Shown here: positions 59,372 to 64,000 of the stretch, in pieces
How positions within the stretch are numbered: position 1 is the first letter of the stretch
Layout of the letters: each line of letters opens with the position of its first letter
Source of the DNA: Tersicoccus phoenicis
Lineage (GTDB): Bacteria > Actinomycetota > Actinomycetes > Actinomycetales > Micrococcaceae
NCBI RefSeq assembly: GCF_001968835.1
Contig: NZ_MRDE01000009.1
Span: 1-64,000, forward strand
DNA: 64,000 nt
Direction of reading: 5' to 3'
The notes under the pieces: generated by a model
What the model was told of the DNA's origin: nothing
Database searches by the model: none
What the model saw: only the letters and a program-made list of their open reading frames with translations
Translations under genes and position numbers: made by a program

Positions 59372-61321
59372 ATGAGCAAGGGACAGACTGCCAGCCCGGC
59401 GCTGATGGCACACACGTCCCGGGCAGGCGCGCCAGCCCGGGAATCCGCACCGGTGCCCCCGGCGGTCCCGACGGTCCCCGATGGCGGCCGTGCCCCCGGG
59501 ACCACCGCCGCGACGACCGCCGTCGCCCCCTCCGCCTCCTCCGTCCAGGGCCCGAACCGCGTCGTCGAGCCGGTGCAGATGACCGGCTCCGAGGCGATCG
59601 TGCGGACCCTGGAGGAGCTCGGTGTCACCGACGTCTTCGGCCTGCCCGGCGGTGCGATCCTGCCCACCTACGACCCGCTGATGGACTCCACCCGGATCCG
59701 GCACATCCTGGTGCGCCACGAACAGGGCGCCGGCCACGCCGCCCAGGGCTACGCGATGGTCACCGGCAAGGTGGGGGTGTGCATCGCCACCTCCGGGCCC
59801 GGCGCCACCAACCTCGTCACCCCGATCGCCGACGCGCACCTGGACTCGGTGCCGATGGTGGCCATCACCGGTCAGGTGTCCAGCGCCGTGATCGGCACCG
59901 ACGCCTTCCAGGAGGCGGACATCGTCGGCATCACCATGCCGATCACCAAGCACTCCTGGCTCGTGACCGATGCGCAGGAGATCCCCCGGGTCCTCGCCGA
60001 GGCGTTCCACATCGCCGGCAGCGGACGGCCCGGTCCCGTGCTGGTGGACATCTCCAAGGATGCCCAGCAGGCAGCCATGACGTTCAGCTGGCCGCCGAAG
60101 GTCGAGGCCGCCGGCTACCGGCCGGTGCTGCGGGGCCACGCCAAGCAGTTGCGTGAAGCCGCCCGGCTGATCGCCGGCTCCTCCCGGCCGGTCTTCTACG
60201 TGGGCGGCGGCGTCGTCAAGGCTCACGCCGCGGAGGAGCTGCGTCACCTCGCCGAATACCTGGGCGCACCGGTCGTGACGACCCTGCAGGCGCGTGGCGT
60301 CTTTCCCGACTCCCACGACCTGCACTTCGGTATGCCGGGCATGCACGGGGCCGTGTCCGCCGTGGCCGCGCTGCAGCAGGCGGATCTGCTGATCACGCTC
60401 GGGGCCCGCTTCGACGACCGGGTCACGGGCCAGCTCTCCAGCTTCGCGCCGGGGGCGAAGGTGATCCACGCCGACATCGACCCGGCGGAGATCTCGAAGA
60501 ACCGGACGGCCGACGTGCCGATCGTGGGCTCGGTCAAGGAGATCATTCCGGACCTCACGGACGCCCTGACCGCCGAGTTCGAGCACACCGGCCGGCCGGA
60601 CCTGAGTGCCTGGTTGGCGACGCTGCGCCGGCTGCGGCAGACCTACCCGCTGGGCTGGACCGAACCGTCCGACGGACTGGTCGCCCCGCAGCAGGTGATC
60701 TCCCGGATCGGCGAGCTGACCGGGCCGGAAGGCGTGTACGTCGCCGGCGTGGGCCAGCACCAGATGTGGTCCGCGCAGTTCATCAGGTACGAACGGCCGC
60801 ACGCGTGGCTGAACTCCGGGGGAGCGGGCACCATGGGCTACGCCGTGCCCGCCGCGATGGGGGCGAAGGTCGGCAACCCGGACCGCGTGGTGTGGGCGAT
60901 CGACGGCGACGGCTGCTTCCAGATGACCAACCAGGAGCTGGCCACCTGCACGATCAACCGGATCCCGATCAAGGTCGCGGTGATCAACAACTCCTCGCTC
61001 GGCATGGTCCGGCAGTGGCAGACGCTGTTCTACGACGGCCGCTACTCGCACACCGACCTGAACACCGGGCACGACACCGCGCGGGTCCCGGACTTCGTCA
61101 AACTGGCCGAGGCGTACGGCTGTGCCGCGCTGCGCTGCGAGCGGGAGGAGGACATCGACGCCACGATCGAGCAGGCGCTGGCCATCAACGACCGGCCGGT
61201 GGTGATCGACTTCGTCGTCAGTCCCGACTCGATGGTGTGGCCGATGGTGCCCTCCGGGGTGAGCAACTCGGCGATCCAGGTGGCGCAGAATCTGACCCCG
61301 CAGTGGGAGGAGAACGACTGA
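59372..61321 (+). CDS. ilvB: Acetolactate synthase, catalytic subunit
   Basis: A 649-residue ThDP-dependent enzyme for the first common step of branched-chain amino acid synthesis. After a 70-residue Ala/Pro/Thr-rich extension, the PYR domain begins with [20 protein letters not shown] and has the catalytic glutamate in [16 protein letters not shown]. The FAD-containing middle domain has [20 protein letters not shown]. The PP domain carries the ThDP motif from [16 protein letters not shown] to [15 protein letters not shown] (59360-59364) seven bases before ATG 59372 fixes the start. The stop overlaps the ilvN ATG by one base. Expression is controlled by the upstream attenuator. Confidence 0.96.
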   Translation: MSKGQTASPALMAHTSRAGAPARESAPVPPAVPTVPDGGRAPGTTAATTAVAPSASSVQGPNRVVEPVQMTGSEAIVRTLEELGVTDVFGLPGGAILPTYDPLMDSTRIRHILVRHEQGAGHAAQGYAMVTGKVGVCIATSGPGATNLVTPIADAHLDSVPMVAITGQVSSAVIGTDAFQEADIVGITMPITKHSWLVTDAQEIPRVLAEAFHIAGSGRPGPVLVDISKDAQQAAMTFSWPPKVEAAGYRPVLRGHAKQLREAARLIAGSSRPVFYVGGGVVKAHAAEELRHLAEYLGAPVVTTLQARGVFPDSHDLHFGMPGMHGAVSAVAALQQADLLITLGARFDDRVTGQLSSFAPGAKVIHADIDPAEISKNRTADVPIVGSVKEIIPDLTDALTAEFEHTGRPDLSAWLATLRRLRQTYPLGWTEPSDGLVAPQQVISRIGELTGPEGVYVAGVGQHQMWSAQFIRYERPHAWLNSGGAGTMGYAVPAAMGAKVGNPDRVVWAIDGDGCFQMTNQELATCTINRIPIKVAVINNSSLGMVRQWQTLFYDGRYSHTDLNTGHDTARVPDFVKLAEAYGCAALRCEREEDIDATIEQALAINDRPVVIDFVVSPDSMVWPMVPSGVSNSAIQVAQNLTPQWEEND

Positions 61322-61833
61322 TGGCACGTCACACCCTGTCCGTGCTGGTCGAGGACAAGCCCGGTGTGCTCACCCGGGTCGCGGGCCTGTTCGCCCGCCG
61401 CGCCTTCAACATCAACTCCCTCGCCGTCGGTCCCACCGAGGTGCCGGGGGTGTCCCGGGTGACCGTGGTGGTCGACGCCGACGCCGGGCTCCTCGAACAG
61501 GTGACGAAGCAGCTGAACAAGCTGATCAACGTCCTGAAGATCGTCGAACTGCTGCCGGAGACCTCGGTGCAGCGCGACCACGTCCTGATCAAGGTGCGGG
61601 CCGACGCCGCCGCGCGCCTGCAGGTCGCCCAGGCGACGGACCTGTTCCGCGCCTGGATCGTCGACGTCGCCCCCGACTCGGTGGTGATCGAGGCGACCGG
61701 GACGGCCGAGAAGCTGAACGCGTTGCTGGCGGTGCTCGAGCCCTTCGGGGTGCGGGAGATCGTCCAGTCCGGGACCCTGGCGATCGGCCGGGGCCCCCGC
61801 TCGATGAGCGACCGCGCGCTGAGGAGCGCGTAG
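61321..61833 (+). CDS. ilvN: Acetolactate synthase, regulatory subunit
   Basis: A 170-residue protein that activates IlvB and confers valine feedback inhibition. The N-terminal ACT domain is HTLSVLVEDKPGVLTRVAGL, then FARRAFNINSLAVGPTEVPG and VTVVVDADAGLLEQVTKQL. The C-terminal ALS_ss domain has VLIKVRADAAARLQVAQATD and ends LNALLAVLEPFGVREIVQSG. The ATG overlaps the ilvB stop by one base, ensuring coupled synthesis. Length is typical. Confidence 0.96.
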   Translation: MARHTLSVLVEDKPGVLTRVAGLFARRAFNINSLAVGPTEVPGVSRVTVVVDADAGLLEQVTKQLNKLINVLKIVELLPETSVQRDHVLIKVRADAAARLQVAQATDLFRAWIVDVAPDSVVIEATGTAEKLNALLAVLEPFGVREIVQSGTLAIGRGPRSMSDRALRSA

Positions 61834-61840
61834 CGCGTAG

Positions 61841-62911
<1,071 letters not shown>

Positions 62912-63020
62912 CCAGTGCCCCTACCGGTCCCGTCCAGGTGATGCTCTGCCCGTGCCGGCGTCTTCGGCTCCACCGGCGGGGCTAACCCGGTCAGCGGCCG
63001 CGATGGCGCAGAATCGGCGC

Positions 63021-63524
63021 ATGGACGAGCACGACGAGGCGGCACGGATCATCGGACGCTCCCTCAGCACGCTCGTCGCCCTGAGCATCGTCACGATCGC
63101 CGTCGTCGGGGTTCTGGGCGCCCTGGGCCCGACCCAGTTCTGGCCGTGGCTGGCCTCCTGGCTCGTTCCCTGGGCGCAGACCTCCGGCTTCGCGGGCGCT
63201 GCCGCCTCGGTGGGTGGCCTGGCCGCGGTCATCGGTGCCGTGATCGCCTACCGAGGGGCACGGCGTCAAGCAGATGTGGCGCGGGCCGCCGCTGACAAGG
63301 CGGAGACCTGGCGCCGCGTCCAGTGGGCGTTCGACCTGCTGCTCGAAGGCGACCCCGATGCAAGTGTCGTGGCCTGGTTGACTCTCGCCTCCATCGTCGA
63401 GGACGAAGCCCACACCGACGCCGCGGACAAATCGCTGGTGCAGAGTGTCCTCGAGGTGTCCGGCTTCCAGCTGTCCGACTACCTGGACGAGCACCCCGGT
63501 GACGGGACAGGCGCCTCCGCGTAG
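63021..63524 (+). CDS. Hypothetical protein with two membrane helices
   Basis: A 167-residue protein of no recognised family. Two hydrophobic segments lie near residues 18-36 (ALSIVTIAVVGVLGAL) and 58-80 (GAAASVGGLAAVIGAVIAYR). A cytoplasmic helix rich in Arg and Ala (RRQADVARAAADKAETWRRVQWAF) follows, then an acidic C-terminal half. CAGAAT six bases before ATG 63021 resembles a -10, suggesting leaderless expression apart from ilvC. A longer frame from 62952 is possible. Similar two-helix proteins are often phage- or plasmid-associated effectors, but no such context is visible here. Confidence 0.55.
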   Translation: MDEHDEAARIIGRSLSTLVALSIVTIAVVGVLGALGPTQFWPWLASWLVPWAQTSGFAGAAASVGGLAAVIGAVIAYRGARRQADVARAAADKAETWRRVQWAFDLLLEGDPDASVVAWLTLASIVEDEAHTDAADKSLVQSVLEVSGFQLSDYLDEHPGDGTGASA

Positions 63525-63550
63525 AGTGGATGACTGAGGAGGGAACACAG

Positions 63551-63772
63551 ATGGCACTGATCAACCCCGCTGCGGGATCGACGTCGTTCGGTCGTGCCCG
63601 GCGGCGGAAGTCCGTCGATCCCGCCACGACCCGCAAGGTCAGCGAACGGACCACGATCACCCACCGTGAGGCCGTCGCAGCAGCGCGTGCGAACGTGGCC
63701 GCCAGCCGGGTCCTCGGCGTCACGACGGACCCGCGGGTGGCCGCCTTGGCGAAGGAACCCCTGACCGACTGA
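63551..63772 (+). CDS. Small hypothetical basic protein
   Basis: A 73-residue protein, rich in Arg, Ala and Thr, with GRARRRKSVDPATTRKVSER in the N-terminal half and a likely helix at THREAVAAARANVAASRVLG. No family is recognised. GAGGAGGGA at about 63536-63544 lies seven bases before ATG 63551, one of the better Shine-Dalgarno sites in the window, which supports it as a real gene. TAGAGT near 63523 could be the -10. It is placed between the ilvC region and serA. Confidence 0.55.
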   Translation: MALINPAAGSTSFGRARRRKSVDPATTRKVSERTTITHREAVAAARANVAASRVLGVTTDPRVAALAKEPLTD

Positions 63773-63895
63773 ACGGGCCTGCTGCACCACGCATGACCCC
63801 CTGTCGACTGCGGGTCGGACGGACCGACTAGTTAGGCTGGGACGGGCCTTCCCGCTCGCTGCGTCCATCTCGTTCGTCCCGTCCGAAGGAACCGT

Positions 63896-64000
63896 GTGAC
63901 CACTGCTGCCGCTGCCGTGTCTTCTGCCGCCCCCGCCCCCGCCCCCGCCCCCGCCCGTCCCGTCGTGCTGATCGCGGAGGAACTCTCCCCGGCCACCATC
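63896..64000 (+). CDS. serA: D-3-phosphoglycerate dehydrogenase, N-terminal fragment
   Basis: The first 35 codons are visible before the window ends. GTG 63896 is preceded by GAAGGA (63885-63890). A low-complexity Ala/Pro alternation (PAPAPAPA) precedes RPVVLIAEELSPATI, which matches the start of actinobacterial SerA. It would commit glycolytic carbon to serine. A serA gene directly downstream of ilvBNC is the usual order in actinobacteria, which supports the call. TAGGCT at 63833-63838 may be its -10. Confidence 0.8.
   Translation, partial: MTTAAAAVSSAAPAPAPAPARPVVLIAEELSPATI

Overview
The window is chromosomal DNA from a very GC-rich actinobacterium (Actinomycetota). Evidence: codon third positions are almost all G or C; it carries lineage-typical gene strings (DUF3039 with a DEAD-box helicase; clpS-DUF2017-murI-MBL-rph-rdgB; ilvD-ilvBNC-serA); and many genes start directly behind a TAnnnT -10 element, the leaderless arrangement common in this phylum. 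The genus cannot be fixed from the window. No insertion sequence, prophage, rRNA operon or CRISPR array is visible. Most of it is core or metabolic chromosome.

Layout. 1-6.4 kb: tail of an unrecognised gene, DUF3039 protein, MFS exporter, helicase, FAD dehydrogenase and DUF3817 membrane protein. 6.4-9.3 kb: minus-strand NAD salvage genes pncB-pncA followed by an NAD(P)-binding SDR. 9.4-13.7 kb: housekeeping string clpS, DUF2017, murI, MBL hydrolase, rph, rdgB, closely packed or overlapping. 13.7-22.2 kb: DedA protein, DEDDh exonuclease, ADP-ribosylglycohydrolase, aquaporin, sbcD-sbcC. 22.2-27.5 kb: IclR regulator, phosphoribosyltransferase, two transporters, DUF421 protein. 27.5-34.3 kb: a homoprotocatechuate meta-cleavage operon (hpaG-like/RraA fusion, gntR, hpaE, hpaD, hpaH, hpaI) whose promoter has a consensus -35 and a GntR-type palindrome directly after the -10. 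34.3-41.9 kb: alpha/beta hydrolase, YihY/BrkB protein, RND transporter with an overlapping MarR regulator, malate:quinone oxidoreductase. 42-50.8 kb: a split peptide ABC transport locus (two paralogous lipoproteins, fused double ATPase, two permeases). 50.9-57.3 kb: tRNA-Leu, Bcp peroxiredoxin, MarR regulator, tRNA-Lys, nitronate monooxygenase, PQQ-type sugar dehydrogenase lipoprotein, 2-hydroxyacid dehydrogenase, a hypothetical and a quinone oxidoreductase. 57.4-64 kb: ilvD, then ilvB-ilvN-ilvC behind an attenuator with a leaderless 14-residue leader peptide, two small unknown genes and the first codons of serA.

The most unusual locus lies in the convergent gap between the ABC ATPase and the ABC permeases. 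A DUF559/AbiEi-type endonuclease-like gene (45918-46871) is bracketed by two same-orientation copies of a roughly 68-bp multi-stem palindrome. The left arm of the upstream copy has been amplified as a 31-bp tandem array. This looks like a small hairpin-flanked cassette and is the best candidate here for an undescribed system. Other points of note are the FAH-RraA fusion in the hpa operon, the ilvB attenuator, a long inverted repeat beside a 13-bp tandem array at 5.8 kb, and a hairpin that contains the stop codons of two convergent genes at 15.3 kb.
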